A stretch of 24,941 nucleotides of DNA from DASWIG01 sp965371445 (GTDB lineage Bacteria; Acidobacteriota; Thermoanaerobaculia; Multivoradales; J023), in contig CBDUYN010000153.1 of the NCBI GenBank assembly GCA_965371445.1, forward strand, positions 1-24,941. Reading direction: 5' to 3'. This document shows, piece by piece, positions 21,901 through 24,941 of the stretch; the first letter of the stretch is position 1; each line of letters begins with the position of its first letter. Made by a program: the position numbers and the translations under genes. The notes beneath the pieces are model-generated. The model searched no databases, had not been told where the DNA came from, and saw only the letters and a list, made by a program, of their open reading frames with translations.

Positions 21901-24900
21901 GGTCGAGGGCCTGATCGGCGTTTTCTTGAACACCCTCGTGCTGCGGACCGACCTGGCCGGAGCCCCCAGCTTCCGCGAGGTCCTGGGCCGGGTCCGCGAA
22001 GCGGCCCTGGGAGCCTTCGCCCACCAGGACGTCCCCTTCGAAAAGATCCTCGAAGAGCTCCATCCGGATCGGGACCTGTCGCGCACACCGCTCTTCCAGG
22101 TGCTCTTCAACATGCTGAACCTGCCCGAGAGCGAGCTGCGGCTGCCGGGCCTTCGCCTGGAGCTTGCGTCGGAGGTCGAGACGCCGTCGAAGTTCGACCT
22201 CACGGTCTACGCCTCGGAGGCGCCGGACGGTGCCCTTCTCTTCCACCTGGTCTACAACGCCGACCTCTTCGACGCCGAGCGGATCGAGGAGATGCTCGCC
22301 CAGTACCGCCAGCTGCTGGAGGAGATGGCCGCCGACGCCGGGGCGCCGATCGACCGCCTGTCTCTGGTGACTCCGGCCGCCGCCGAACGGCTGCCCAACC
22401 CCCGCGAGCCGCTGGCCGCCGAATGGCGGGGGACGATCCCGGGACGGATCCGCGAGCGCGGCACGCCCGCCGAGCGGCCGGCGGTGGTCGACGGTTCCGA
22501 GACCTGGACCTACGGCGAGCTTCTGGCGTCCTCCTCGGTGCTCGCCGCCGAGCTACGCGCCGCCGGCTTCGGACCGGGCGCCGTCGTGGCGATCGACGCG
22601 CGCCGCTCGGGGCGCCTCGTGCCGGCGATCCTCGGCGTGCTCGAGGCCGGAGCGGCGTTTGTGATCCTCGACCCGGCCTACCCGGCCGGGCGACGCTTCG
22701 AGCTGGCGCGTCGGGCGCGGGCCCGGGGCTGGGTACGGCTCGGGGCCGACGTCGATCCCGAGCTCGCGGCGGGCCTCGGGGGCTTTGCTTTCGAAGTGCC
22801 GCCGCGCGGCGTCTCGGAGGTCTCGTTGATCGACGTGGAGGTCGTTCCCGACACGGTCGCCTATGTCGCTTTTACCTCGGGCTCGACCGGGGAGCCCAAG
22901 GGCATCGTCGGCGGCCACGGCCCGGTCGTCCATTTCCTCGACTGGTACGCGTCGACTTTCGAGCTGACGGCGGAGGACCGCTTCAGCATGCTCTCCGGCC
23001 TCGCCCACGATCCGCTCCTACGCGACGTCTTCGCGCCCCTCTGGGTCGGAGCGACGCTCTACGTGCCCGATCCCGAGGAGATCGGCTCGCCGGGCTGGCT
23101 CGCCGGCTGGATGCGCGCCGAGAAGATCCGCGTCGCTCATCTGACGCCGGCCATGGGCCGGCTCCTGGCGGAGGGCGTCTCGACGCCGATCCCGTCGCCG
23201 CGCGCCCTCTTCTTCAGCGGCGATCGTCTTCTGGCGCGGGATCTGGCACGGATCCGCGAGCTTGTGCCGCGGGCGCTCTGCGTCAACTTCTACGGTGCGA
23301 CGGAAACGCCCCAGGCCATGAGCTACCACGTGGCCGGCGACGACGAAGCCCAGGAGACCCTGCCTCTCGGCCGTGGCATCGACGGCGTCCAGCTCCTGGT
23401 GCGCAACGCGGCCGGCGGACAGGCCGGCGTCGGCGAGCTTGGGGAGGTCTCGGTGCGCACGCCCTACCTGGCCCAGGGTTACCTCGACGAGCCGTTTACC
23501 GGCGACGAGTACCGCACCGGCGACCGGGGCCGCTACCGCCGCGACGGCGCGGTCGAATTCATCGGCCGGGCCGACGACCAGGTCCAGATCCGAGGCTTCC
23601 GCGTCGAGCCGGGGGAGGTCGAGGCGGCTCTCCTCACCCAGGCGCGGGTGACGTCGGCGTCGGTCTTGCCGGCCGATGGCGGCCTCCTCGCCTTCGTGGC
23701 CGGAACCGCGGAGCCGGGCACGCTACGCGCCCACCTGCGCCGGCGGTTGCCCGAGTACATGGTGCCGCGTTCCTTCGTCGTCCTCGAAGCCCTGCCGCTC
23801 TTGCCCACCGGCAAGGTCGACCGGCGCGCGCTCCTGGCTCTCGCCCCGTCGTCCACGGTTTCCGGCGGCGAGGTGGCCGCGCCGCGCACCCCGGTCGAGG
23901 AGATCGTCGCGGGGATCTTCGGCGAGCTCCTGGGCCTCAAAACGGTGCCGGTCGACGGCGACTTCTTCGCTCTCGGCGGTCACTCGCTGCTCGCCACACA
24001 AGCCCTTGCCCGGCTGCGCGATGCCCTGGGCGTCGAGCTCTCGGTACGGCGGATCTTCGCCGCGCCGACCGTGGCGGGCCTGGCGCACGAGGCCGAAGCG
24101 GCGCGGAACCGAGCGCCGGGGCCGACGGCACCGCCGATCGTCCCCCAGCCCCGGGACGAAATCCGGCTTCCTCTTTCCTTCGCCCAGCAACGCCTCTGGA
24201 TCCTCGACCAGCTGGAGCCGGGCAGCCCGGCCTACGTGATGGCGGGGGCCCTGCGCCTGGCGGGCGACTTGGACGTCGAGGCGTTTGAGGAGAGCCTCGC
24301 GGTGGTGATCCGCCGCCACGAGGTGCTTCGCACCCGCTTCCCGGCCACCGGCGGCGAGGCACGACAGGTGGTCGGGGAGCCGTCGCCCCCGGCCTGGACA
24401 CGCCTCGACCTGAGCGACGTCGCCGCGGCGCACCGTGGAACGGCTCTTCATTCCCGGATCGCCGAGGAGATCCGGCGGCCCTTCGACCTGTCGGCCGGGC
24501 CGGTCTTGCGGGCCACCCTGGTGCGCCTCGCCGACGACGAGCACGTGCTGATCCTCGCCCTGCACCACATCGTCGCCGACGGCTGGTCGATCGGCCTCCT
24601 GGCGCGGGAGCTGGCGCTCGCCTACAACGCGCTTGCCGGGGGCGCCGACCCGGGCTCGGTTCCCGGTCTGCCCGCGCTCGGCGTCCAGTACGCCGACTTC
24701 GCCGCATGGCAGCGCCGCTGGCTCGAAGAAGCCGTCGAGGACCAGCTCGCCCATTGGACAGAGGAGCTGGCCGGCGTCCCCCTGGTCCTCGAGCTGCCCA
24801 CCGACCGGCCACGGCCGGCGGCCCAGTCCTACCGGGGAGCGCTGCTACCTTTCTCCGTCTCCGGCGAGCTCACCGACGCCTTGAGAAAGTTGAGCCGCCG

Positions 24901-24941
24901 GCACGGGGTCACCCTCTTCATGACGCTTTTCGCGGGTCTCG
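3761..24941 (+). CDS. Giant nonribosomal peptide synthetase, at least six full modules, 3' partial
   Basis: One frame runs from the ATG at 3761 to the window end without a stop, giving 7060 complete codons. I checked the frame at conserved carrier motifs in every module and it never shifts. Domain order: TubC docking (residues 1-55), C1-A1-T1 (71-1130), C2-A2-T2 (1150-2220), C3-A3-T3 (2241-3290), C4-A4[FkbM methyltransferase]-T4 (3307-4660), C5-A5-T5 (4681-5730), C6-A6-T6 (5769-6780), C7 (6803 onward). All seven C domains keep HHxxxD and all six T domains keep GGHSL with the serine. Binding-pocket codes suggest Orn-like, Thr, Val-like, Ser (methylated), Ala, and an unassigned residue. No epimerase domains are present, so the visible residues are probably L. 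It acts in the cytoplasm on a chain supplied by the upstream PKS. Release and any cyclisation must be encoded beyond the window. Odd points are a 27-bp duplicating insertion in A1, a Pro/Gly insertion in A4 and a 15-bp tandem repeat between T5 and C6. Confidence 0.97.
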   Translation, partial: MNVLELLHGLREKDVRIWAEGGRLRLKAAPGVMTAALRDELRRNKDKLLELLSAGAGGKPPLRRISRRGELPLSFSQQRLWFLEQFESGTPAFNLPEAVLVEGPLDVGLLRRGLAEVIHRHEALRTSFEVVEGRPRQVIAGSLPLPLVVADLRALPAARRQGHALAGASRESGRAFDLVHGPLLAAVLFDLGDGPGGVREHLFLLNVHHIVFDRWSMGVFLSELQALYTAGVAGETISLGAPAFHYVDFAAWQTGWLRGDALESLAGYWRRQLEGAPPVLRLPTDRPRPAVRSERGAQLPVRFPAALSATLKAFGTGAGLTPYIVLTAAAKALLYRYTGQTDLSMGTFIANRNEAELEGLIGFFVNTLVLRTDVAGDPAFGELTERVRRVALGAYAHQDLPFEKLLEALRVEREMSASPLFQVMLVFQNTPAPPLELPGLAIRRLELEGTTWANFDWTLWLWEEDDAVAGYVDYKVDLFDASTIRRMLGHLRNLLEEAVTRPATPLTQLPLLDAGERHQVLTAWNDTAAVRPPGLRVHELFAARAARDGDAVAVVSGGRRLSYAELNAGANRLAHRLRRLGVGPEVVVAIFAERCPEMIAAALAVLKAGGAYLPLDVTHARDRLAYLLEVARVPLRRRRTHLPLLLSTEALAAELPDLAPEVLTVDAVLADETERDDDPVPLGGPASLAYVIYTSGTTGRPKGVMVTHGGLVNAYLAWEESYGLAAPARHLQMASFSFDVFAGDLLRALCSGARLVICPRETMLSPGELYALMRREAVDSAEFVPAVARHLAQHLEESAQTLEFMRLLVVGSDVWYMWEYRQLRRLAGPDTRTVNSYGLSEVTIDSSFFEGDPAGLSDDAQVPIGRPFRGTRILLLDTRFEAVPVGVPGELFLGGAGLARGYLAQPALTASTFVPDPTDVEAGARLYRTGDQARHLATGEIELLGRIDSQVKIRGFRIEPAEVEAVLGEHPELDGAAVVARDDLPGDVCLVAYVVRHAGTAPGRDTLRHFLKERVPDYMVPALFVPLDALPLSSSGKVDRRRLPAPEIHSAAAVRRPPSTPVEKALVEIFQEVTGAPSVGADDSFFELGGHSLLATQVVSRLRGTFGIELPLRVLFESPVLAELALAVEEATAETAAPRIPRRPAGAAPELSFAQQRLWLLEQLEPGTAIYNLPAAVSLEGPLDVAALERGLEGIVRRHESLRTTFASQGGRPLQVVAAPAAVALPCLDLRGLPASRRRAEGKRLSDEEARRPFDLVRGPLLRATLLQLTQGEHTLLVTMHHICSDAWSMGLFVRELVALYKAHVSGSRALLPELGIQYADFAHWQRQELQGERLEKLLAYWRRQLDGAPTSLELPTDRRRPPLPSFLGGTRFFVYPRQLADGVEALAVRHGSTAFMTLLAAFMLLLHRYTGQPDLLVGSPIANRNRSEIEGLIGFFVNTLVLRSDLTAAGDLPFPELLAQVRERALEAYAHQDLPFEKLVEEIRPERSRNRTPLFQVAFAHENAPVEVLEVRDLGLAELTLRPIETDSGSAKFDLTLQLRQEPRGLWGALEYATDLFDETTIARLERHYLALLQSILALPEGRISALELLTPAERWQITGEWSSTSWRPGALVLRAASVHQLFEDQVDRAPDAVALSLKDEGRPAERLTYRELDERANQLAHHLRRLGVGPEVLVGLFLERSLGMVVAILAVLKAGGAYVPLNPVHPGERLGFLLEDTGLPVLLTQKSLRQKLPPSAGTAHVLCLDIPLDPSRATAVARPAVEVAPEHPAYVIYTSGSTGKPKGVMVTHGNVIRLLEQTEPWFHFGPSDVWTLFHSYAFDFSVWELWGALACGGRLVVVPHLVSRSPEAFYRLLVEEEVTVLNQTPSAFRQLIPAAVAADELHKLRWVIFGGEALEPQSLAPWLEKFGDRCPRLVNMYGITETTVHTTYRPLAKADLAGRPGSVVGRQIPDLGLYVLDRRLRPVPAGVPGEIYVAGEGLVRGYLKRPALSAERFVPDPWSGGGGRLYKTGDLARWLRSGELEYLGRIDRQVKIRGFRIELGEIEAVAAQHPAVAEVVVLVHEHGRDDRRLVAYLVPAEAASGAEEDEELRADVVKHLERKLPAYMVPSVCVVLKQIPLTANGKVDRAALGRRALPAPEVHGDAAPARTPTEEILAGIWQGVLRVERVGPGDSFFDLGGHSLLVTRIISRVRDVFAVEVPLGELFAAPRLADLAAAVEARRTDSSLVLPPLKRQPREGPPPLSFAQQRLWFLHQLEPENPEYNIPAAVAVDGPLRVAVLRRSLDELVCRHETLRTRFTETGGEGVQLVDPLREQALSVVELAALPAARRAAELRRLAGDDAVRVFDLARGPLVRTTLVRLGAQEHVVLLNQHHIVSDGWSVAVLIREIGELYRAFSRGEPSPLPGLPAQYADFAVWQRSWLRGEVMERQLAYWREQLAGAVALDLPTDRPRPAVRSGRGRIRSTTLPGQLRKALEALSRERGATLFMTLMAAFQTLLHRYTGQRDVAVGTPIAGRRLSEIEGLIGFFVNTLVLRSDLSRPSPPGRELAWHELLERVRRDALGAYAHQDLPFEQLVEKLRPQRDRSRTPLFQVMLVLQNAPVEPLELEDLVLRPMATDSATSKFDLTVSLVPESVGFMEIIEYSTDLFDAATVSRLARHFKNLLESIVAHPGEEIARLAMLEPAERAQLVAEWNGTSTPYPRDATVHELFMSQAARTPTAVALVWEGPGGEVCEMSYGELNTRSSQLARHLRRRGVGPSETLVGLFLERSPEMLVAVLGVLKAGGAYVPLDPGYPEARLAFLLEDTRVPVVLTHRQLAKRLPEGAVALCLDTDWEAVANESDEPPDVAVAATSLCYVMYTSGTTGTPKGSAVPHRAVVRLVQETSFAELDEDQVFLQLAPVSFDAATLEIWGPLTNGGRLVLYPPGPLSLDELAAILRRRQITTLWLTAGLFHQMVEAHTESLAPLHQLLAGGDVLSPSHVRSALEKLGGCLVNGYGPTENTTFTCCHRMRDGTRIVASVPIGRPIANTRIYLVDESLEAVPVGVAGSLLTGGDGLARGYFRRPAATAEAFIPDPFSGEPGDRLYRTGDRARYLPDGTVEFLGRLDMQVKIRGFRIEPGEIETMLQAHEAITEAVVVAREDVEGDRRLVAYVVARAEPPATAQLRSFLAKKLPPYMVPSALVVLEELPLSANGKVDRRALPAPDARPAEEAYVAPRTPTEEALAGIWSEILGVGRVGVLDDFFELGGHSLLATRLVSRMNKAFRAELPISSLFDATTVAKMGQVLLDEAEVGKGEVESIPRRDDPEACPLSFAQERMWFLAELEPQSPAYNVPVAVRLRGSLDAAALERSVTEVVRRHESLRVTFTAAGGQPVARLKAPFALALPCLDLARLPAAERETEARRTLGAEARRPFDLCRGPLLRAQLVRLDDVEHVLLLTFHHIVADAWSMGVFIRETSSCYQAFAADSVPALPGLPIQYADFAAWQRRWLRDEVLESQLAYWKKQLDGAATTLDLPADRPRPPVMSARGATLGFTFPEAVAESTRVLSHHHGTSSFMTLLAVFETLLFRYTGSRDFLLGTPIANRNRSEIEGLIGFFVNTLVMRARPAADLSFQQLLEQVRKEALAAYDHQDLPFEKLVEELQPVRDRSRTPLFQVVLTVLNEPETAVLPGLRLSPLELETGTTKFDLVLSLVEGTAGLRGTIEYTTDLFDACTIERLKGHFETLFGGALSDPSTLLSRLPILKGAQRQQLLRECNDTAASYPRRPCLHELVEAQVDRSPDTVAVVFEGQQLSYRELDERANQLARHLRAQGVGRSAEVLVGICAERSPELVVGLLAILKAGGAYVPIDPGYPRERLAFMLEDSRVPVLLTQEHLAATLPEHQATVIRLDTDAAAIAALSRERLISGTVADNLAYAIFTSGSTGRPKGVMNSHRAIVNRLLWMQETYRLTSEDRVLQKTPFSFDVSVWEFFWPLMVGARLVVARPEGHKDSAYLVEVIRREAVTTLHFVPSMLQVFLEDPGIGTCVSLQRVIASGEALPFPLQERFFAGLQRPPGGHGGSQVELHNLYGPTEAAVDVTFHACERQPSRPLVPIGRPISNVGIHLLDRALEPVPIGVPGELMIAGVNLARGYLNRPGLTAEKFVPDPLGIVPGGRLYKTGDLARHLGDGSVDYLGRLDHQVKLRGFRIELGEIEAVLGVHGGVQEVVVMVRQGEAAQDQRLVAFCVPDEARALPLRRQLALRRRRELEDRRLDYLPEGLPVVHRNRSEVDFVHQEIFAERSYLRHGVTLGAGDCVFDVGANIGLFALFAHREVGERGKVYAFEPIPAVFELLRQNTYLWGVDARLFNCGLSDAAKQVEFTYYPHLSILSGRFANAAEEREVVRTFLGDEVAEDASPELLEELLADRLRSEAVTCELRPLSEVMRSEGVERIDLLKVDVEKAELEVLAGIAAEDWPRVRQVVVEVHDLDGRLAAVRRLLEGHGFAVASEEETAMHGTGLYNLYAHRPEEARPSAGVPVRGAHPTWWDPQVLVRELREMAREKLPDYMVPARWLLLDELPLTPNGKADRKALAQMSLEELWGRPEGEASAAPRTPTEKAVAEIFSELLGLARPGVAESFFDLGGHSLLATRLLARIREAFAVEIPLGEVFKAPTIAALAEAVERFHPAAADEEPLPPLKPLGRDGPLPLSFAQQRLWFLAQLEPDNPEYHMPTAVAVDGRLNVAVLKRCLDEIVRRHETLRTRFAEHGDEAVQIVDPPRRQPLPVIDLTALPAAVREVELGRRATREAVRLFDLAGGPLLRTTLLRLACDRHVFLLNQHHIVSDGWSVAVLVREIGVLYRAFASGEAPPSLLPELAVQYADFAVWQRRWLEGEVLERQVVYWREKLAGVAPLELPTDRPRAAVRSPRGTQRSVALPKPLCEALEALGRERGATLFMTLLAAFQVLLHRYSGQSDVAVGSPIAGRRVREVEDLIGFFVNTLVFRSDFSTSPAFVTLLDAVREGALAAYAHQDLPFEHLVEALHPERDRSRTPLFQVMLVLQNAPLEDLEIEGLTFKPLRTDSGTAKFDLTLSLVEPPAGGTEGLVGSLEYASDLFDATTVARLAGHLKTLLAALVARPEARIASLELLTPAERWQLRAEWNVAPLSLAVIPRAVGLHQPFEAQADRTPDTVALVFESGGRVVRLSYAELEERANQLACHLRELGVGPEVLVGVAMERTPEMVAGILAVLKAGGAYVPLDPGYPGERVAFMLEDAQTAVLLTQKHLTDRFADSGGAHVLAVDTFWDGRCELPAARPAATATLDNLAYVIYTSGSTGRAKGVAIAHRSALALVDWAREAFPGERLDGALAATSICFDLSIFELFVPLSLGSTVILAENVLALAHLTVRDEVTLVNTVPSAMTELVRLGGVPDSVLTVNLAGEPLPNALAQEIYKQPTVAEVRNLYGPSEETTYSTWCAVEKGLDTKPSIGRPLPGTAAYVVDAALGLVPLGVPGELYLGGMGLARGYLARPALTAERFVPDPWSVAAGARLYRTGDLVRYLVDGRLDFLGRLDHQVKIRGFRIELGEVEVALAAYPAVAEAVVLAREDVPGEKRLVAYVVGDDAAPDTGELRAFLGERLPGYMVPSALVVLEELPLLPNGKVNRRSLPAPEARVEEASYEAPATAAEQVLAEIFADLLRMPKVGRGDDFFALGGHSLLATRIVSRVHRDLGVAVPVAALFSAPTLVAFAERVEAVRREAGLSRPLEPLKRTDGEPAAGEPAAGEPAAGEPAAGEPVTSFAQERLWFLDQLDPGTDAYNMPAAVRLYGTLDVEALTRGLQAVVDRHEVLRTRFDAVGGRPVPVAAGSLAVSLPLTDLSELPAAEREAAARELAAEAARHAFDLARGPLLDARLLRLASDEHVFLLNLHHVAGDGWSLGVLVREVAAVYRALVTGEEPELDELPVQYADFAAWQRRLLQGEELERQLGFWRERLTPAPPFLELPLDRPRPAVQTYRGERRSLHLPAGEASALGSLAREQGASLFMVLAAAFQVLLHRLSGQDDVLVGFPVAGRTRPEVEGLIGVFLNTLVLRTDLAGAPSFREVLGRVREAALGAFAHQDVPFEKILEELHPDRDLSRTPLFQVLFNMLNLPESELRLPGLRLELASEVETPSKFDLTVYASEAPDGALLFHLVYNADLFDAERIEEMLAQYRQLLEEMAADAGAPIDRLSLVTPAAAERLPNPREPLAAEWRGTIPGRIRERGTPAERPAVVDGSETWTYGELLASSSVLAAELRAAGFGPGAVVAIDARRSGRLVPAILGVLEAGAAFVILDPAYPAGRRFELARRARARGWVRLGADVDPELAAGLGGFAFEVPPRGVSEVSLIDVEVVPDTVAYVAFTSGSTGEPKGIVGGHGPVVHFLDWYASTFELTAEDRFSMLSGLAHDPLLRDVFAPLWVGATLYVPDPEEIGSPGWLAGWMRAEKIRVAHLTPAMGRLLAEGVSTPIPSPRALFFSGDRLLARDLARIRELVPRALCVNFYGATETPQAMSYHVAGDDEAQETLPLGRGIDGVQLLVRNAAGGQAGVGELGEVSVRTPYLAQGYLDEPFTGDEYRTGDRGRYRRDGAVEFIGRADDQVQIRGFRVEPGEVEAALLTQARVTSASVLPADGGLLAFVAGTAEPGTLRAHLRRRLPEYMVPRSFVVLEALPLLPTGKVDRRALLALAPSSTVSGGEVAAPRTPVEEIVAGIFGELLGLKTVPVDGDFFALGGHSLLATQALARLRDALGVELSVRRIFAAPTVAGLAHEAEAARNRAPGPTAPPIVPQPRDEIRLPLSFAQQRLWILDQLEPGSPAYVMAGALRLAGDLDVEAFEESLAVVIRRHEVLRTRFPATGGEARQVVGEPSPPAWTRLDLSDVAAAHRGTALHSRIAEEIRRPFDLSAGPVLRATLVRLADDEHVLILALHHIVADGWSIGLLARELALAYNALAGGADPGSVPGLPALGVQYADFAAWQRRWLEEAVEDQLAHWTEELAGVPLVLELPTDRPRPAAQSYRGALLPFSVSGELTDALRKLSRRHGVTLFMTLFAGL
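3971..7153 (+). other. NRPS module 1 (C-A-T), predicted Orn-like/basic amino acid
   Basis: C1 (residues 71-536) has its active motif at 4382-4402 reading HHIVFDR: the catalytic second His and the Asp are present, but the Gly that normally follows is Arg. A1 (537-1047) has YTSGTTGRPKG at 5837-5869, FSFDVFAGD around 5966, YGLSEVTID, and the A10 lysine at 6869-6871. The pocket code reads DVGELVSIDK, close to the ornithine code DVGEIGSIDK; the acidic Glu and Asp would suit a positively charged side chain. T1 has its phosphopantetheine serine at 7034-7036 (residue 1092). A1 also carries a 27-bp in-frame insertion near 5667-5693. C1 joins the PKS-derived acyl group to this residue. Confidence 0.85.
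5658..5693 (+). repeat. 27-bp in-frame insertion bounded by a 9-bp direct repeat inside A1
   Basis: The 9-mer taccgttgc occurs at 5658-5666 and again at 5685-5693, with 18 bp between. Removing one repeat plus the spacer (27 bp) would restore the normal wording of this A-domain region, VARVP followed directly by LLLSTEALAAEL. The inserted residues (LRRRRTHLP) are strongly basic, unlike the surrounding chain. The arrangement resembles a short insertion with a 9-bp target duplication, or a slippage product. The reading frame is kept. Confidence 0.7.
7208..10440 (+). other. NRPS module 2 (C-A-T), predicted threonine
   Basis: C2 (residues 1150-1619) has HHICSDA at 7601-7621. A2 (1620-2139) has YTSGSTGKPKG at 9083-9115, AFDFSVWELW, VNMYGITETTVH and the A10 lysine at 10130-10132. 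The ten-residue pocket code reads DFWNIGMVHK, identical to the classical threonine code, making this the most secure substrate call in the window. T2 carries its serine at 10301-10303 (residue 2181). The C-to-A junction contains a somewhat long linker (ALVLRAASVHQLFE). No epimerisation domain follows, so L-Thr is expected. Confidence 0.92.
10481..13660 (+). other. NRPS module 3 (C-A-T), predicted valine or similar aliphatic residue
   Basis: C3 (residues 2241-2704) has HHIVSDG at 10874-10894. A3 (2705-3203) has YTSGTTGTPKG at 12332-12364, SFDAATLEIWG, NGYGPTENTTF and the A10 lysine at 13337-13339. The pocket code DALWLGGTFK differs at two positions from the valine code DAFWIGGTFK and belongs to the same aliphatic group; Val is the best guess, with Leu/Ile possible. 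T3 carries its serine at 13502-13504 (residue 3248). C3 is strikingly similar to C5 of the same protein. Confidence 0.85.
15905..15940 (+). repeat. Pro/Gly-rich in-frame insertion with C6G6 palindrome inside A4
   Basis: Six C then six G form a perfect 12-bp palindrome at 15910-15921, followed five bases later by another run of six G (15926-15931). The encoded PPGGHGGSQ separates the FFAGLQ segment from VELHNLYGPTE. In sister domains these are joined by a short link, so about eight residues appear extra. The segment could be a surface loop. Homopolymer runs make it a place to check for sequencing error, although the frame downstream is correct. Confidence 0.5.
16511..17266 (+). other. FkbM-family SAM-dependent methyltransferase domain embedded in the serine A domain
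   Basis: About 250 residues (4251-4502 of the NRPS) inserted between motifs A8 and A9. SAM-binding motif I is FDVGANIGLFALFAH (DVGANIG at 16640-16660), the acidic motif II is YAFEPIPAVFELLRQN from 16709, and a later motif reads IDLLKVDVEKAELEVL from 17042. These are the hallmarks of the FkbM family, named after the FK506 31-O-methyltransferase, and differ from the usual NRPS N-methyltransferase. Some A domains with built-in methyltransferases act on a side chain, as KtzH does on serine in kutzneride synthesis. O-methylation of Ser is therefore favoured here, but N-methylation is not excluded. Confidence 0.88.
17801..20945 (+). other. NRPS module 5 (C-A-T), predicted alanine
   Basis: C5 (residues 4681-5149) has HHIVSDG at 18200-18220. 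A5 (5150-5643) has YTSGSTGRAKG at 19667-19699, where the usual Pro of the A3 motif is Ala. It also has ICFDLSIFELF, NLYGPSEETTY and the A10 lysine at 20657-20659 in NGKVNRR, where the usual Asp is Asn. The pocket code DLFNNALTYK is of a type associated with alanine. T5 carries its serine at 20822-20824 (residue 5688). A tandem repeat lies in the linker to C6. Confidence 0.88.
20993..21061 (+). repeat. 15-bp tandem repeat (GEPAA) in the T5-C6 linker
   Basis: The unit ggcgaaccggcggcc is present in four full copies, the first with a single g-for-a change (gag for gaa), plus a partial fifth of nine bases. It encodes Gly-Glu-Pro-Ala-Ala repeated in frame and runs directly into the VTSFAQERLWF start of C6. 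Other inter-module linkers of this protein have no repeat. Copies two to four are identical at the DNA level, which points to recent slippage and possibly variable copy number between strains. Confidence 0.95.
21065..24110 (+). other. NRPS module 6 (C-A-T) with Lys2-like adenylation domain, substrate unassigned
   Basis: C6 (residues 5769-6229) has HHVAGDG at 21455-21475 and differs from its sisters (VAGRTRPEVEGLIGVFLNTL, FQVLFNMLNL). A6 (from about 6230) has FTSGSTGEPKG at 22871-22903. In place of the usual FDxSVWE it reads LSGLAHDPLLRDVFAPLW, the wording found in alpha-aminoadipate-activating Lys2 enzymes. HLTPAMGRLL, FYGATETPQA and the A10 lysine at 23813-23815 follow. A8 reads QVQIRGFRVE, with Gln for the common Lys. 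The pocket code is DPRHFSFQAK; it shares the DPRHF prefix with the aminoadipate code DPRHFVMRAK, but the substrate cannot be called. T6 has its serine at 23984-23986 (residue 6742). Confidence 0.85.
24167..24941 (+). other. Condensation domain C7 of a seventh module, cut by the window end
   Basis: The domain opens with LSFAQQRLWILDQLEPG and has an intact active motif HHIVADG at 24563-24583, then YADFAAWQRRW and LPTDRPRPA. About 258 residues are visible, roughly the first half of a normal C domain, and the frame is still open at the last base. At least one more adenylation/carrier unit or a terminal C domain should follow. Confidence 0.93.

Noticed and set aside
7020..24941. Epimerisation or dual condensation/epimerisation domains.
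   Set aside because: Each carrier domain is followed directly by a C domain of ordinary length, and I saw no extra N-terminal HH motif or E-domain motifs.

Overview
The window is an operon-like segment of a high-GC (roughly two-thirds G+C by eye) Gram-negative bacterium carrying a hybrid polyketide/nonribosomal peptide biosynthetic cluster. Every supported gene is on the + strand. A predicted outer-membrane beta-barrel protein of the CBM9-like/DUF5916 type lies inside the operon. Together with the GC content and the TubC-type docking domain, this suggests Myxococcota, Acidobacteriota or a similar group, but the lineage cannot be fixed from this sequence.

Layout: (1) <1-1502, the C-terminal end of a type I PKS (acyltransferase, then ACP, then an acidic C-terminal tail) that runs in from upstream. 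(2) 1553-3736, a secreted DUF5916-type outer-membrane protein. (3) 3761 to beyond 24941, one uninterrupted NRPS reading frame of at least 7060 codons that leaves the window without a stop. Gaps between genes are 50 and 24 bp, with no visible terminator or promoter, so the three genes are probably co-transcribed. No gene-free stretch exceeds 50 bp.

The NRPS reads: TubC-like docking domain, C1-A1-T1, C2-A2-T2, C3-A3-T3, C4-A4(with embedded FkbM-type methyltransferase)-T4, C5-A5-T5, C6-A6-T6, C7 (cut by the window end). Ten-residue binding-pocket codes read by hand suggest: A1 basic residue, Orn-like (DVGELVSIDK); A2 Thr (DFWNIGMVHK); A3 Val or another aliphatic residue (DALWLGGTFK); A4 Ser (DVWHISLVDK), probably methylated by the embedded domain; A5 Ala (DLFNNALTYK); A6 unassigned, in a Lys2-like adenylation domain (DPRHFSFQAK). 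No epimerisation, cyclisation, reductase or thioesterase domain is visible. At least one more module or release step must lie downstream.

Working model (inference): the PKS adds a malonyl-derived, unreduced unit and passes its acyl chain through its acidic tail to the TubC domain of the NRPS. The NRPS then extends it with (Orn/Lys)-Thr-(Val)-(methyl-Ser)-Ala-X and more. The outer-membrane protein encoded between the two docking partners may serve export, surface association or self-protection, but nothing in the sequence proves this. The points most worth follow-up are the methyltransferase-interrupted serine domain, the Lys2-like sixth module, the outer-membrane protein in the operon, and several small in-frame insertions and a tandem repeat that show recent change in the megasynthase genes.
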